Part shown: positions 17,037 to 25,940 of the stretch, in pieces | Layout: each line of letters starts with the position of its first letter | Position numbering within the stretch: the stretch's first letter is position 1 | Source: Methylotenera_A sp046594915 | GTDB lineage: Bacteria > Pseudomonadota > Gammaproteobacteria > Burkholderiales > Methylophilaceae | NCBI GenBank assembly: GCA_046594915.1 | Contig: JBKJRC010000009.1 | Location: forward strand, 82,006 to 146,005 | Direction: 5' to 3' | Length of the DNA: 64,000 bases | Made by a program: the position numbers and the translations under genes | Notes under the pieces: generated by a model | The model's database searches: none | Told to the model about the DNA's origin: nothing | Seen by the model: the letters and a program-made list of their open reading frames with translations, nothing else

Positions 17037-18629
17037 ATGAGTACAACAACAGTAGCACATGATCAAGAGCATCATGATCATCCGTCGGGCATTATGCGTT
17101 GGCTGACAACAACCAATCACAAAGATATTGGTACCATGTATTTGACCTTCTCTTTAGTGATGTTTTTAGTGGGTGGTGCAATGGTTTTAGGCATTCGTGC
17201 CGAATTATTTCAACCAGGTTTGCAATTAATGAATCCTGATTTTTACAATCAGTTAATTGGTGTGCATGCGCTAATTATGATTTTTGCAGCACTTATGCCA
17301 GCTGCAACGGGATTTGCTAACTGGATGATTCCATTGCAAATTGGTGCACCAGATATGGCATTGCCACGTTTGAATAACTGGGGTTTTTGGCTGTTGCCTC
17401 CTTCAGCGATTCTATTAACACTACCATTCACGCTTGCCTTATTTGGTATTGGTGATGGCGCGATTGCAACGGGCTGGACTTTTTATCCGCCCTTGTCAGT
17501 ACAAGGCGGCATTGGTGTAGATTTTGCGATTTTTGCAGTGCATTTGCTGGGTATTTCGTCAGTTATGGGATCAATTAACATTATCGTGACCTTATTTAAT
17601 ATGCGCGCGCCTGGCATGACATTGATGAAAATGCCAATGTTTGCATGGGGTTGGTTAATTACTGCATTTTTATTGGTTGCGACTATTCCAGTATTGGCTG
17701 GTGCGGTAACCATGCTGTTAACAGATCGTCACTTTGGCACGCACTTCTTTGACGCAGCGGGTGGCGGTGACCCAATTATGTTCCAACACTTATTCTGGTT
17801 CTTCGGTCACCCAGAAGTGTATATTTTGTTACTGCCAGTGTGGGGCTTCATTCCACAAATTCTACAAACATTCTCACGTAAACCAATGTACGGTTATAAA
17901 GCACAAGTGTACTCATTGTGGGCAATTGGTGCGCTAGCTGTGGTTGTGTGGGCGCATCACTTCTTTACTGCAGGTATGCCAGTGCCAGCCTTGCTGTATT
18001 TTATGTACAGCACGATGGCTATTTCATTACCATTAGCCGTGTTGTTCTTCTGCTGGATTAAAACCATGTGGAAAGGCTCAATGACATTTGAAACGCCCAT
18101 GTTGTTTGCCGTGGGTTGGATCATCTTGTTCGGTATTGGTGGTTTAACTGGTTTAGTATTGGCCGACGTTGCTGCCGATGCGCAATATCACAATAGTTAC
18201 TTTGTGGTAGCGCACTTTCATTACACTTTATTTGCTGGCGGTATCATGGGCATTATGGCTGGCGTGTATTACTGGTTACCAAAAATGACGGGTAATATGT
18301 ACGATGAAACATTGGGCAAATGGCATTTCTGGTTAACTGCAATTTCATTTAACCTAACCTTTATTCCACAATTCTTTGTTGGTTTGGCTGGTATGCCACG
18401 TCGTATTCCAGATTACGCTTTACAGTTTGCTGAGTTTAATATGATTTCATCCATCGCCGCATTTGCACTTGGCTTGTCACAATTGCTCTTTGTTTATGTC
18501 ATTATTAAATGTGTAAGAGGCGGCAAAAAAGCAACTGATAAAGTGTGGGAAGGTGCAGTAGGTTTAGAGTGGACATTGTCTTCACCACCGCCATATCACA
18601 GCTTTAATGAGCAGCCAGTAATTAAATAG
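17037..18629 (+). CDS. ctaD: Cytochrome c oxidase subunit I
   Basis: A 530-residue, 12-helix haem-copper oxidase catalytic subunit. Visible ligands and channel motifs include TTNHKDIGTMYL, GVHALIMIFAALMP, FWFFGHPEVYILLLPVWG (CuB His and the Tyr cross-link), WAHHFFTAGMP and NSYFVVAHFHYTLFAGG (haem His pair). It reduces O2 to water and pumps protons in the inner membrane. A GGAG ribosome site precedes the ATG, and a hairpin terminator follows within 40 bp. Confidence 0.98.
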   Translation: MSTTTVAHDQEHHDHPSGIMRWLTTTNHKDIGTMYLTFSLVMFLVGGAMVLGIRAELFQPGLQLMNPDFYNQLIGVHALIMIFAALMPAATGFANWMIPLQIGAPDMALPRLNNWGFWLLPPSAILLTLPFTLALFGIGDGAIATGWTFYPPLSVQGGIGVDFAIFAVHLLGISSVMGSINIIVTLFNMRAPGMTLMKMPMFAWGWLITAFLLVATIPVLAGAVTMLLTDRHFGTHFFDAAGGGDPIMFQHLFWFFGHPEVYILLLPVWGFIPQILQTFSRKPMYGYKAQVYSLWAIGALAVVVWAHHFFTAGMPVPALLYFMYSTMAISLPLAVLFFCWIKTMWKGSMTFETPMLFAVGWIILFGIGGLTGLVLADVAADAQYHNSYFVVAHFHYTLFAGGIMGIMAGVYYWLPKMTGNMYDETLGKWHFWLTAISFNLTFIPQFFVGLAGMPRRIPDYALQFAEFNMISSIAAFALGLSQLLFVYVIIKCVRGGKKATDKVWEGAVGLEWTLSSPPPYHSFNEQPVIK

Positions 18630-18639
18630 GTCAAGTAAG

Positions 18640-18667
18640 AAAAGCCTAAGTTTTGCTTGGGCTTTTC
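18640..18667 (+). terminator. Hairpin terminator between ctaD and the assembly genes
   Basis: Stem AAAAGCCTAAG / CTTGGGCTTTT (one G-T pair) with loop TTTTG and a T-rich right arm. It could partly terminate transcription, setting structural-subunit and assembly-factor expression at different levels. Confidence 0.75.
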
Positions 18668-18690
18668 TGTTAAAAGTGAGTACTTAAAAA

Positions 18691-18804
18691 ATGGACAATT
18701 TAGAAATAGCAAGACGTAATAGAAGTAAAAAAATTGCATTGATTTTTGGTGCAGTAGCGCTTGCGTGGTATGTATTGTCGATGTTTACAATATGGAACCT
18801 GTAG
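18691..18804 (+). CDS. Small single-pass cytochrome oxidase assembly protein (37 aa)
   Basis: A 37-residue ORF beginning MDNLEIARRNRSKK followed by one hydrophobic segment (IALIFGAVALAWYVLSM). It matches the short basic-then-membrane proteins found between ctaD and ctaG in betaproteobacterial oxidase operons (cytochrome oxidase small assembly protein). Its stop lies 13 bp inside ctaG, which indicates translational coupling. No strong ribosome site is seen. Confidence 0.75.
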   Translation: MDNLEIARRNRSKKIALIFGAVALAWYVLSMFTIWNL

Positions 18805-19364
18805 CTGACGCTGACTCAATTAAGCCAAAAACGAAAGCTGAGCTTAAGCTTGCTAATACCAAATTAGCAAAAAAGATGGTGTGGGTAGCGGCAGGTTCTT
18901 TGTTGTTCGCTTTTGCATTAGTACCTTTATACGACGTGTTGTGTAGTATTACTGGTTTGAATGGTAAAACGGATAATGCCGCGTCTACGCTTATCAAAGC
19001 TAAAGTAGATGCAAGCAGGAATGTGACAGTGCAATTTACGTCCGCTGTTATGCCTGGGCTTGGTTGGAATTTTTATCCCAAACAAGCCAGTATCACTTTG
19101 CATCCAGGCAAGATTGAAACAGTGTTGTTTGAAGCAAAAAATATTACCAGTCAGGTTGTGGTTGGTCAGGCAATTCCTAGCGTTACACCTGGTATTGCAT
19201 CGGTTTATTTAAAAAAAGTAGAATGTTTTTGTTTCGTGAATCAAAGTTTAAAGCCAGGTGAAACAAAGATAATGCCATTGAGATTTTTTATCGATCCAGC
19301 CATACCAAAAGATGTAAGCGAAATGACATTGTCGTATTCATTTTTTGAAGCGACTAAAAAATGA
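18792..19364 (+). CDS. ctaG: Cytochrome c oxidase assembly protein CtaG/Cox11
   Basis: A 190-residue membrane-anchored copper chaperone that inserts CuB into subunit I. It has one N-terminal membrane segment and a periplasmic domain. Copper-binding cysteines appear in KVECFCFVNQSL (CFCF motif), and PLYDVLCSITG gives the conserved N-terminal Cys. Translation begins at ATG 18792, overlapping the 37-aa gene; the upstream in-frame GTG at 18765 would read back through that gene. Confidence 0.96.
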   Translation: MEPVADADSIKPKTKAELKLANTKLAKKMVWVAAGSLLFAFALVPLYDVLCSITGLNGKTDNAASTLIKAKVDASRNVTVQFTSAVMPGLGWNFYPKQASITLHPGKIETVLFEAKNITSQVVVGQAIPSVTPGIASVYLKKVECFCFVNQSLKPGETKIMPLRFFIDPAIPKDVSEMTLSYSFFEATKK

Positions 19365-19509
19365 ACTTAGGAAAATGAATTCAGGTGAAAGAATTGAGAT
19401 TTGGCTATAAATCGTTTTAAAATACACATTAAGGGAGCTTGTATCGCCAATCCAGCGTTACAACGTTATAATTTAAGTAGTTAAAATTTAGGTGCTTGGG
19501 AGTAAACGA

Positions 19510-20391
19510 ATGGCTACACATTCAGAAAATCAATATTATGTTCCGCACGGTAGTTTTTATCCGTCAATCTTGTCAGTAGGCTTACTGTCACTTGCGTCTG
19601 GTTTCATTTTTAATATAAATAAACTGCATTTTGGTCAATGGATGATGTATTTGGGCGCAGCTATCATCATCGCCATGGTATTTAAATGGATGGGCACGGT
19701 CATCACCGAAAGCATCACAGGCCAATATAAAAACTGGGAAGACAAATCGTTCCGTATCGGTATGATTGTTTTTATTTGTTCCGAAGTCGCCTTCTTTGCG
19801 GCGTTTTTTGGTGCTTTATTTTACATGCGCATTTTATCGGTACCTGATTTAGCGGGCTACGATACAGACATTACACCCTATAAAGACTTCCTTAGTACAT
19901 GGCCTTCGTTAGGTCCAGGTGGAAATGTATTAGGTACAGAATATGTGCCACCAGCAAACTTTAAGCCTATGCACTGGAATGGACTGCCATTAATTAACAC
20001 TATTTTACTGTTAAGTTCTGGCGCAACCATCACTTGGGCGCACTGGGGTTTGATTAAAAATAACCGTAAGCAACTAGTGATTGGTATGGCATTGACGGTT
20101 TTATTAGGCCTTGCTTTCCTAGCCTGTCAGGCAATGGAATATCACGAAGCATACACTGAAATGGGTTTGACATTAGGTAGCGGCGCTTATGGCGCAACAT
20201 TCTTTATGTTGACAGGCTTCCATGGTTTTCATGTGCTGCTTGGTACCACTATGTTAATTGTCATATTGATACGTTGCATGAAGGGCCATTTTACGCCTGA
20301 ACATCATTTTGGTTTTGAGGGCGTTGCATGGTATTGGCACTTTGTCGACGTGGTATGGTTGGGTTTGTTTATATTTGTTTATATGCTGTAA
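19510..20391 (+). CDS. ctaE: Cytochrome c oxidase subunit III
   Basis: A 293-residue seven-helix subunit III. Characteristic segments are YYVPHGSFYP near the start, FFAAFFGALFY, THWGLIKNNR-like (here WAHWGLIKNNRKQL), GFHGFHVLLGT and HHFGFEGVAWYWHFVDVVWLGLF at the C-terminus. GGGAG lies 5 bp before the ATG at 19510. The 145-bp gap after ctaG contains no gene that can be supported. A strong bidirectional terminator follows. Confidence 0.97.
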   Translation: MATHSENQYYVPHGSFYPSILSVGLLSLASGFIFNINKLHFGQWMMYLGAAIIIAMVFKWMGTVITESITGQYKNWEDKSFRIGMIVFICSEVAFFAAFFGALFYMRILSVPDLAGYDTDITPYKDFLSTWPSLGPGGNVLGTEYVPPANFKPMHWNGLPLINTILLLSSGATITWAHWGLIKNNRKQLVIGMALTVLLGLAFLACQAMEYHEAYTEMGLTLGSGAYGATFFMLTGFHGFHVLLGTTMLIVILIRCMKGHFTPEHHFGFEGVAWYWHFVDVVWLGLFIFVYML

Positions 20392-20400
20392 GCTGACATG

Positions 20401-20436
20401 ACAAAAAGGGCGATGCCAATGCATCGCCCTTTTTGT
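20401..20436. terminator. Perfect bidirectional terminator after ctaE
   Basis: A 16-bp perfect stem (ACAAAAAGGGCGATGC / GCATCGCCCTTTTTGT) with a 4-nt loop CAAT. A- and T-runs on both sides suit it for the convergent ctaE and DUF2909 genes. Confidence 0.95.
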
Positions 20437-20463
20437 TTAAACGGTAAAGTTAAAGTGCGTGAA

Positions 20464-20664
20464 TTAAAGTGCGTGACCTAGCTTGCCAAAATAGGCCGCA
20501 ATAATCAATGCGATAAACAAAGCAATCGAAAGACCAATACGCATAGTCAAAGCCTTAACCGTGCGATCACTGCCAGATTTATCTTTGTTCAAGAAAAATA
20601 AAGCCGAAAATAAACTACCTAAAATAACCATTAACACCAATACGACTGCAATTTTTATAAACAT
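20464..20664 (-). CDS. DUF2909 twin-transmembrane protein
   Basis: A 66-residue protein with two membrane segments separated by a short polar loop (FFLNKDKSGSDRTVKALTMRIG), the pattern of DUF2909 twin-transmembrane proteins found in betaproteobacterial cox clusters opposite the assembly genes. The ATG at 20664 is preferred to the TTG at 20676. Role unknown; oxidase assembly is an inference from position. Confidence 0.8.
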   Translation of the reverse strand: MFIKIAVVLVLMVILGSLFSALFFLNKDKSGSDRTVKALTMRIGLSIALFIALIIAAYFGKLGHAL

Positions 20665-20715
20665 TAATTTGTCCAAGTGACGTTGAATAATAATTATGCG
20701 ACTGGCCTATTATAA

Positions 20716-21456
20716 ATGCAATTTAGATTTTTAAATATCCAATTTAAACCAAGTTTGCTTGGTACTTTGCTAACGATCGTATGCATTCCTGTTTTTATCA
20801 AATTGGGGTATTGGCAATATGATAAAGCCGCTTTAAAGCAAAAAATTCAAGCTAATTTTACAAAAATCAATCCCAATAAATTACCAAATCTAAAAGACTA
20901 TTTACTTAATTCAGAAAATTTAGAGTTTAAAAAAATTGAGGTTAGTGGCGAGTATGAAACAGCGTATCAAATTTTAATTGATAACAAAGTAGAGAATAGC
21001 ATGGCTGGATATCATGTGATCACGCCACTTAAGATACAAGATTCAGATACCTACGTTTTGGTGAATCGCGGCTGGATTCAAGGGCACGAAAATCGCGCAG
21101 ATTTACCAGTTTTCAGTACACCAACCGGTAGTATTAATGTGCAAGGCATGGCATGGCTACCAACTAAGAAAATATTTACGCTAGAAGAAAATACGCAGAC
21201 AGCAGCAAAAAATCCACAATGGCAATTGGTTTGGCAAAATTTAGATATGCAGAAATATGTTAAGTCTGCGCCAATAAAAATTTTACCCATCATAATTAAG
21301 CTAGATAGCAACAGCCCTGCTGGCGGTTTTGTGCGGCACTGGGAAATGTCGGCCGACCGAATTATGACGCACTTAGGCTACGCTTATCAATGGTTTGGTT
21401 TTGCATTTGCAGCGTTGATGATTTACTTGTATTCGAGCATTAAGAAATTAAATTAA
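20716..21456 (+). CDS. SURF1 family cytochrome oxidase assembly protein
   Basis: A 246-residue protein with a membrane helix at each end and a periplasmic beta domain between. Hallmarks are LGYWQYDKAALKQKI near the N-terminus, NRGWIQGHENR in the middle and HLGYAYQWFGFA at the C-terminal helix. SURF1/Shy1 proteins assist haem a insertion into subunit I. It begins the second half of the assembly cluster with no recognisable upstream ribosome site. Confidence 0.95.
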   Translation: MQFRFLNIQFKPSLLGTLLTIVCIPVFIKLGYWQYDKAALKQKIQANFTKINPNKLPNLKDYLLNSENLEFKKIEVSGEYETAYQILIDNKVENSMAGYHVITPLKIQDSDTYVLVNRGWIQGHENRADLPVFSTPTGSINVQGMAWLPTKKIFTLEENTQTAAKNPQWQLVWQNLDMQKYVKSAPIKILPIIIKLDSNSPAGGFVRHWEMSADRIMTHLGYAYQWFGFAFAALMIYLYSSIKKLN

Positions 21457-21478
21457 GCGGTATAGATTGGTTGAAAAG

Positions 21479-22102
21479 ATGAGTGATTTTATGCAAACAG
21501 AGCAAACGAATAGTGATAATAAAAATAGTCAGCGCAAAGGACGAGCAGTATTTTTGATGATGCTGACTTTTTTTGTGGTGCCGATTATCGCAGTGGTACT
21601 AATGTTTAAGTTTGATTTTAAGCCGGGCGGGGAAAGCCGTGGTGAACTGATTGTACCACCTAGATTAATTCACGCTACTGCCACTTTAAAAAATAGCGAT
21701 GGCCAAGATAGCAGTCAATTTTGGGTAGAAAAATGGAATATGGTGTACGTGACGGATGTTTGCGAAGCCAACTGCATGGCAAAATTGAAAGATATGCGAC
21801 AAATTCATGTGTCGATGTACAAAGATATTCCGCGTACGCAGCGCGTTTTAATCACTAATATGCAAGACATCACGGCAATTAAAAAAGACTTCCCCGATTT
21901 AACGATTATTAACCAATCTACCACGGAGATTAGCGCATTAAGCCAGCAATTCAATATTGGTAGCGAAGCAGCGATGCAGTCAAACCGATTATATCTAGTC
22001 GACCCGTTAGGCCATATTATGATGAGTTATCCATTTGGCATTGCGGCGGCCGATATCCGAAAAGATCTAGCGCGACTTTTAAAATATTCTTGGGCGGCAT
22101 AA
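21479..22102 (+). CDS. SCO-like cytochrome oxidase assembly protein
   Basis: A 207-residue membrane-anchored protein: one N-terminal membrane helix (about residues 22-42) and a periplasmic thioredoxin-like domain. MVYVTDVCEANC gives a CxxxC pair (VCEANC) like that of SCO copper chaperones, and YLVDPLGHIMMSYP matches the C-terminal strand of the SCO fold. Such genes lie between SURF1 and ctaA in betaproteobacteria. The SCO-type metal His in the C-terminal part is not obvious, so it may be a divergent or redox-only member. The start is ATG 21479. Confidence 0.75.
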   Translation: MSDFMQTEQTNSDNKNSQRKGRAVFLMMLTFFVVPIIAVVLMFKFDFKPGGESRGELIVPPRLIHATATLKNSDGQDSSQFWVEKWNMVYVTDVCEANCMAKLKDMRQIHVSMYKDIPRTQRVLITNMQDITAIKKDFPDLTIINQSTTEISALSQQFNIGSEAAMQSNRLYLVDPLGHIMMSYPFGIAAADIRKDLARLLKYSWAA

Positions 22103-22104
22103 TC

Positions 22105-23124
22105 ATGTTGTTTAAACGCATTGCAATGTTGGGCGCTGTAATGGCCTTATGTGTGGTTGTTTTAGGTGCTTATGTGCGCCTTACTGACGCTGGTTTAGGC
22201 TGTCCAGACTGGCCGGGCTGTTATGGCACACTCACCGTGCCACAAAGCGAAGCTGCCATCCTAAAAGCACAAATTATTTATCCAGATAAGATGGTAGAAA
22301 CTGGCAAAGCCTGGAGGGAAATGTTGCACCGTTACTTAGCAGGTACTTTGGGTTTGGTGGTTTTGACGTTATTTATTCTGGCATGGAAAAATACAAGCAA
22401 AACTAATAGTCATCTTGCACAAAAAATTAAAGTATCACCATGGCTTACAACCGCTTTGCTTGCCATTATTATGTTTCAGGCCGCGTTGGGTATGTGGACA
22501 GTGACTATGTTGCTAAAACCTGTAATTGTGAGCGCGCATTTGTTGGGCGGCATGATTACCTTAGGCTTGCTGACTTGGATAGCGCACCGACATTGGGGGC
22601 GTTATTCATCGGCAGCCGTGCAAAGTGGCGGTTTACGTTGGGCGATTCGTCTCGCTTTGCTAATTTTATTGATGCAAGTATTTTTAGGCGGATGGACCAG
22701 CACAAATTATGCTGCACTGGCATGCACAGATTTTCCGACTTGTCATGGATTGTGGATGCCTAACATGGATTTTAAAGATGCATTTCACTTGGTGCGCGAG
22801 TTAGGCCAAAGTGCAGATGGAAGCAATTTAAGTCTGGCATCTTTAACCGCCATTCAGTGGACACATCGCGTTGGCGCAATCATAACTTTGATTTATTTGG
22901 GTTTTTTAGCCTTAAATAGTTTAAAATACGCGCAATTAAAAGGGTTAAGTGTGGCATTAATCGCCGTTCTTTTTGCGCAAATTGGCTTGGGCATTGCTAA
23001 TTTAGTTTTACATTTACCATTGGTATTGGCCGTTGCACACAATTTGGGCGCTGCGTTGTTGGTCGTTATATTGGTTATATTTAACTCAAAAATTACTGGC
23101 GAAGCTAATCATTCCCACCACTAA
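22105..23124 (+). CDS. ctaA: Haem A synthase (COX15/CtaA)
   Basis: A 339-residue eight-helix membrane enzyme that oxidises haem O to haem A. Conserved histidines and motifs include VRLTDAGLGCPDWPGCYG, WREMLHRYLAGTLG, VSAHLLGGMITLG, CTDFPTCHGLW and WTHRVGA, with HNLGAALLV at the end. The start is ATG 22105, 2 bp after the upstream stop. It acts with ctaB downstream. Confidence 0.96.
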   Translation: MLFKRIAMLGAVMALCVVVLGAYVRLTDAGLGCPDWPGCYGTLTVPQSEAAILKAQIIYPDKMVETGKAWREMLHRYLAGTLGLVVLTLFILAWKNTSKTNSHLAQKIKVSPWLTTALLAIIMFQAALGMWTVTMLLKPVIVSAHLLGGMITLGLLTWIAHRHWGRYSSAAVQSGGLRWAIRLALLILLMQVFLGGWTSTNYAALACTDFPTCHGLWMPNMDFKDAFHLVRELGQSADGSNLSLASLTAIQWTHRVGAIITLIYLGFLALNSLKYAQLKGLSVALIAVLFAQIGLGIANLVLHLPLVLAVAHNLGAALLVVILVIFNSKITGEANHSHH

Positions 23125-23195
23125 TATTTAAGCCAATATTTAGTGTTAAGTATTTATTTAATGCATGGCATTAAACGAAACAAAGAGAGTATTAA

Positions 23196-24107
23196 TTGAG
23201 TGCAAAATTGAATGTAAATACACCCACCCAGCTTCAAATATTTGGCGCAAGCGTTAAAAACTTTTATGCGCTTTGTAAGCCGCGCGTCACCATGCTTATT
23301 GTGTTTACTGCCATTATTGGTATGTTTTTAGCCACGCCAGGCATGGTGCCCTGGCCACTTTTGTTAGCCACAACCGTTGGCATTGCATTTGCATCTGGTG
23401 CTGCTGCTGCTTTTAATTGCTTGATAGAGCATAAAATTGACGCTGTAATGGCACGCACGCGGGGAAGGCCGCTGCCAACAGGTCAGCTTTCTCAAACAGA
23501 AACCATGATTTTTGCCACTATTTTAGGCAGTCTTGGCTTGCTGATTTTGTATGTATTTGTCAATGCGCTAACCATGTGGCTCACATTCGCTACTTTTGTG
23601 GGATACGCGGTTATTTACACGGTATTCTTAAAGCCTGCAACACCAATGAACATTGTTATTGGCGGTGCATCAGGTGCTATGCCGCCAATATTGGGTTGGG
23701 CCGCTGTTAACAATGCAATTGCACCAGAATCGCTAATTATGTTTTTGATCATCTTTGCATGGACGCCACCACACTTTTGGGCATTAGCGTTGTATCGCCG
23801 TGAAGAGTATGCCAAAGTTGGCATGCCGATGTTGCCAGTGACGCATGGCGAAGCGTTTACGCTGTTACATATTTTGCTCTACACCGTCATTTTGGTGGTG
23901 GTGTCGATAATGCCGTACGGCTTGGGCATGAGCGGTTTGATTTACCTAGTTTCTGCCATTTTGTTGAATCTGGTATTTTTGTGGTATGTCATTGGTTTAT
24001 ATCGAAAATATTCTGATGATTTAGCAAAAAGTACTTTTAAATATTCTATACTATATCTGACATTGATCTTTGCGGCTTTGTTGGTAGACCATTATTGGAA
24101 GATATAA
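23196..24107 (+). CDS. ctaB: Protoheme IX farnesyltransferase (haem O synthase)
   Basis: A 303-residue UbiA-family prenyltransferase that adds farnesyl to haem B. The first Asp-rich site is in NCLIEHKIDAVMARTRGRPLPTG, and IIFAWTPPHFWALALYRREEY is the typical second motif. It starts with TTG at 23196, with AAAGAGAG as ribosome site. It precedes tRNA-Arg on the other strand. Confidence 0.97.
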   Translation: MSAKLNVNTPTQLQIFGASVKNFYALCKPRVTMLIVFTAIIGMFLATPGMVPWPLLLATTVGIAFASGAAAAFNCLIEHKIDAVMARTRGRPLPTGQLSQTETMIFATILGSLGLLILYVFVNALTMWLTFATFVGYAVIYTVFLKPATPMNIVIGGASGAMPPILGWAAVNNAIAPESLIMFLIIFAWTPPHFWALALYRREEYAKVGMPMLPVTHGEAFTLLHILLYTVILVVVSIMPYGLGMSGLIYLVSAILLNLVFLWYVIGLYRKYSDDLAKSTFKYSILYLTLIFAALLVDHYWKI

Positions 24108-24126
24108 ATACGGGTGGCAGTTTTGA

Positions 24127-24203
24127 TGGCGCGCCCGCCGCGATTCGAACGCGGGACCTTTGGCTTCGGAAACCAACACTCTATCCAACTGAGCTACGGG
24201 CGC
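24127..24203 (-). tRNA. tRNA-Arg(CCG)
   Basis: A 77-nt tRNA with encoded CCA: acceptor GCGCCCG / CGGGCGC, D-arm GCTCAGTTGGATAGAGT, anticodon loop TTCCGAA (anticodon CCG) and T-arm CGCGTTCGAATCGCG. It lies opposite to its flanking genes. Confidence 0.98.
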
Positions 24204-24421
24204 TAATGCAAGCGCATTATAACAAAGCAACAGCCATTAATAACAGCATTAATACAGCGCAGCATAAATAGTTCGTCGTTAAGTTTACTGAATTTAACGG
24301 TTTATTTGCAGATATTTATCTGCATTTTGTGGTTCTGCGCTTTTAACCTTGCAGGCGTGTAGGTATAATCAGCAGGGCATAATTAAATCAAATAATTTTT
24401 AATATTTAGGGATTAAAAGCA

Positions 24422-24988
24422 ATGAGTAAGAAAGATGACGGATATTCAAGTTCTAGTTTTTGGCAATTAATTATTGCTATTCCTGGCACTATTTTAGCGT
24501 TTACTTTGTTAATTTCACTTTTAGCACATTTTTTTGGCAAAACTGAAGTGCCAGCCGCACCAGTTGCGGTACCTGCAGAAGTTGCCGCTAAAGTAGAAGA
24601 GGCGATTAAACCAGTTGCTGAAGTAGAAGTTGCCGCCGCTAGCACTGGTCCACATGTGGATAGGACGGGTGAAGAAGTCACCAAAGCTGTTTGTGCGCTT
24701 TGCCATGCCGCTGGTTTAATGCAAGCGCCGATGATTGGTAATAAAGAACAATGGGCGCCGCGTATTGCATTAGGTTATGAAACCTTAGTACAGCATGCTA
24801 TTGCTGGTATTCGTAATATGCCTGCGCGTGGTGGTAATCCTGATTTAACCGATGGTGAGGTTGCAAATGCAGTGGCGCACATGGCAAACGCATCGGGCGC
24901 GAATTTTGAGCCACCAAAACCTGCACAAACAGAAGCCGCTCCAGCAACTGAAACAGCGCCAGCAAACGATGCTGTGCCAGCAAGCTAG
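24422..24988 (+). CDS. Membrane-anchored cytochrome c5-type protein
   Basis: A 188-residue c-type cytochrome with an N-terminal membrane anchor (residues 15-37), an Ala/Pro/Glu-rich linker (43-75), and a class I haem domain with C91-x-x-C94-H95 (CALCH). The Met ligand is probably M133 in RNMPARGG. An Ala/Pro-rich tail follows. The domain matches cytochrome c5 (CycB-like), a periplasmic electron carrier to terminal oxidases. It is near the aa3 oxidase cluster but separately transcribed, with a -10-like TATAAT at 24364. Confidence 0.92.
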   Translation: MSKKDDGYSSSSFWQLIIAIPGTILAFTLLISLLAHFFGKTEVPAAPVAVPAEVAAKVEEAIKPVAEVEVAAASTGPHVDRTGEEVTKAVCALCHAAGLMQAPMIGNKEQWAPRIALGYETLVQHAIAGIRNMPARGGNPDLTDGEVANAVAHMANASGANFEPPKPAQTEAAPATETAPANDAVPAS

Positions 24989-25016
24989 TTTTTTTGCTCT
25001 AAATTTAGTGTTAAGT

Positions 25017-25050
25017 AAAAGCCGCTTAAAATATTTAGGCGGCTTTTTAT
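25017..25050 (+). terminator. Terminator after cytochrome c5
   Basis: Stem AAAAGCCGCTTAAA / TTTAGGCGGCTTTT (one G-T pair) followed by TATTTTT. Confidence 0.9.
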
Positions 25051-25097
25051 TTTTATAATCCATTAATTCACTATTAAACACCTATAATCCAAGCATT

Positions 25098-25940
25098 ATG
25101 GCGACTTACGCAATTGGCGATATTCAAGGTTGTTATCACGCCTTTATGGCGTTACTTGCACGTCTATCATTCAATCCTGACCACGATCAACTCAGATTGG
25201 TTGGTGATTTAATTAACCGCGGTAATGGCTCGCTGGAAGTTTTGCGCTGGTGTTATCAACATCAGTCTTCAATCAAAGTAGTGCTGGGTAATCATGATTT
25301 ACATGCGCTTGCGGTTGCGCATGCGTTAAAAAAAGCGCACAAAAGCGATACATTGCAGACCATTATGGATGCGCCTGATGGCGAAGATTTGCTTATTTGG
25401 TTGCGCCATCAGCCGTTGTTGATTGCCGATATTGATGAATTGCGAACGTCTTATGTAATTGTGCATGCGGGATTGTTGCCGCAATGGACATTGGACTCTG
25501 CCCTGAGCTATGCACGCGAAGTTGAAGTTGCTTTGCAAGCGCGCGATTACATAAATTTTTTGGCGAATATGTACGGCAACGAGCCTAATACTTGGCAAGA
25601 TAATTTATCGGGCATGGCTAGGCTTAAAGTCATTACCAACGCGATGACGCGCATGCGTATTTGTACAGAAAATGGTGCGATGGAGTTTGCGTTTAAAGGT
25701 CAATTGAAGGATGTGCCAGCAGGTTATATGCCGTGGTTTAATGTGCCTGACAGGCAATCTAAAGACGTAGCAATTTTTTGCGGCCATTGGTCTGCATTGG
25801 GCATCAGTCAAAGTTGCAATGTAACCAGCTTGGATACAGGCTGCTTGTGGGGTGGGCAACTCACGGCAGTTTGCATAGAAACGGGCGTCATTACACAAGT
25901 GCAGCATGATATGAGGGATTTGGTTACACAGCCAGTTTAG
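25098..25940 (+). CDS. apaH: Symmetrical bis(5'-nucleosyl)-tetraphosphatase
   Basis: A 280-residue metallophosphatase hydrolysing Ap4A to two ADP. The metal-binding motifs are GDIQGC (7-12), GDLINRG (about 38-44) and GNHDLHA (about 63-69), with CGHWSALG near the C-terminus as in ApaH. The length equals E. coli ApaH. It converges on the acyltransferase gene with a 17-bp overlap of the 3' ends. Confidence 0.96.
   Translation: MATYAIGDIQGCYHAFMALLARLSFNPDHDQLRLVGDLINRGNGSLEVLRWCYQHQSSIKVVLGNHDLHALAVAHALKKAHKSDTLQTIMDAPDGEDLLIWLRHQPLLIADIDELRTSYVIVHAGLLPQWTLDSALSYAREVEVALQARDYINFLANMYGNEPNTWQDNLSGMARLKVITNAMTRMRICTENGAMEFAFKGQLKDVPAGYMPWFNVPDRQSKDVAIFCGHWSALGISQSCNVTSLDTGCLWGGQLTAVCIETGVITQVQHDMRDLVTQPV

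Noticed and set aside
19365..19509. A DUF2970-type small gene between ctaG and ctaE
   Set aside because: Only an 11-codon ORF is present in this gap, with no hydrophobic segment.
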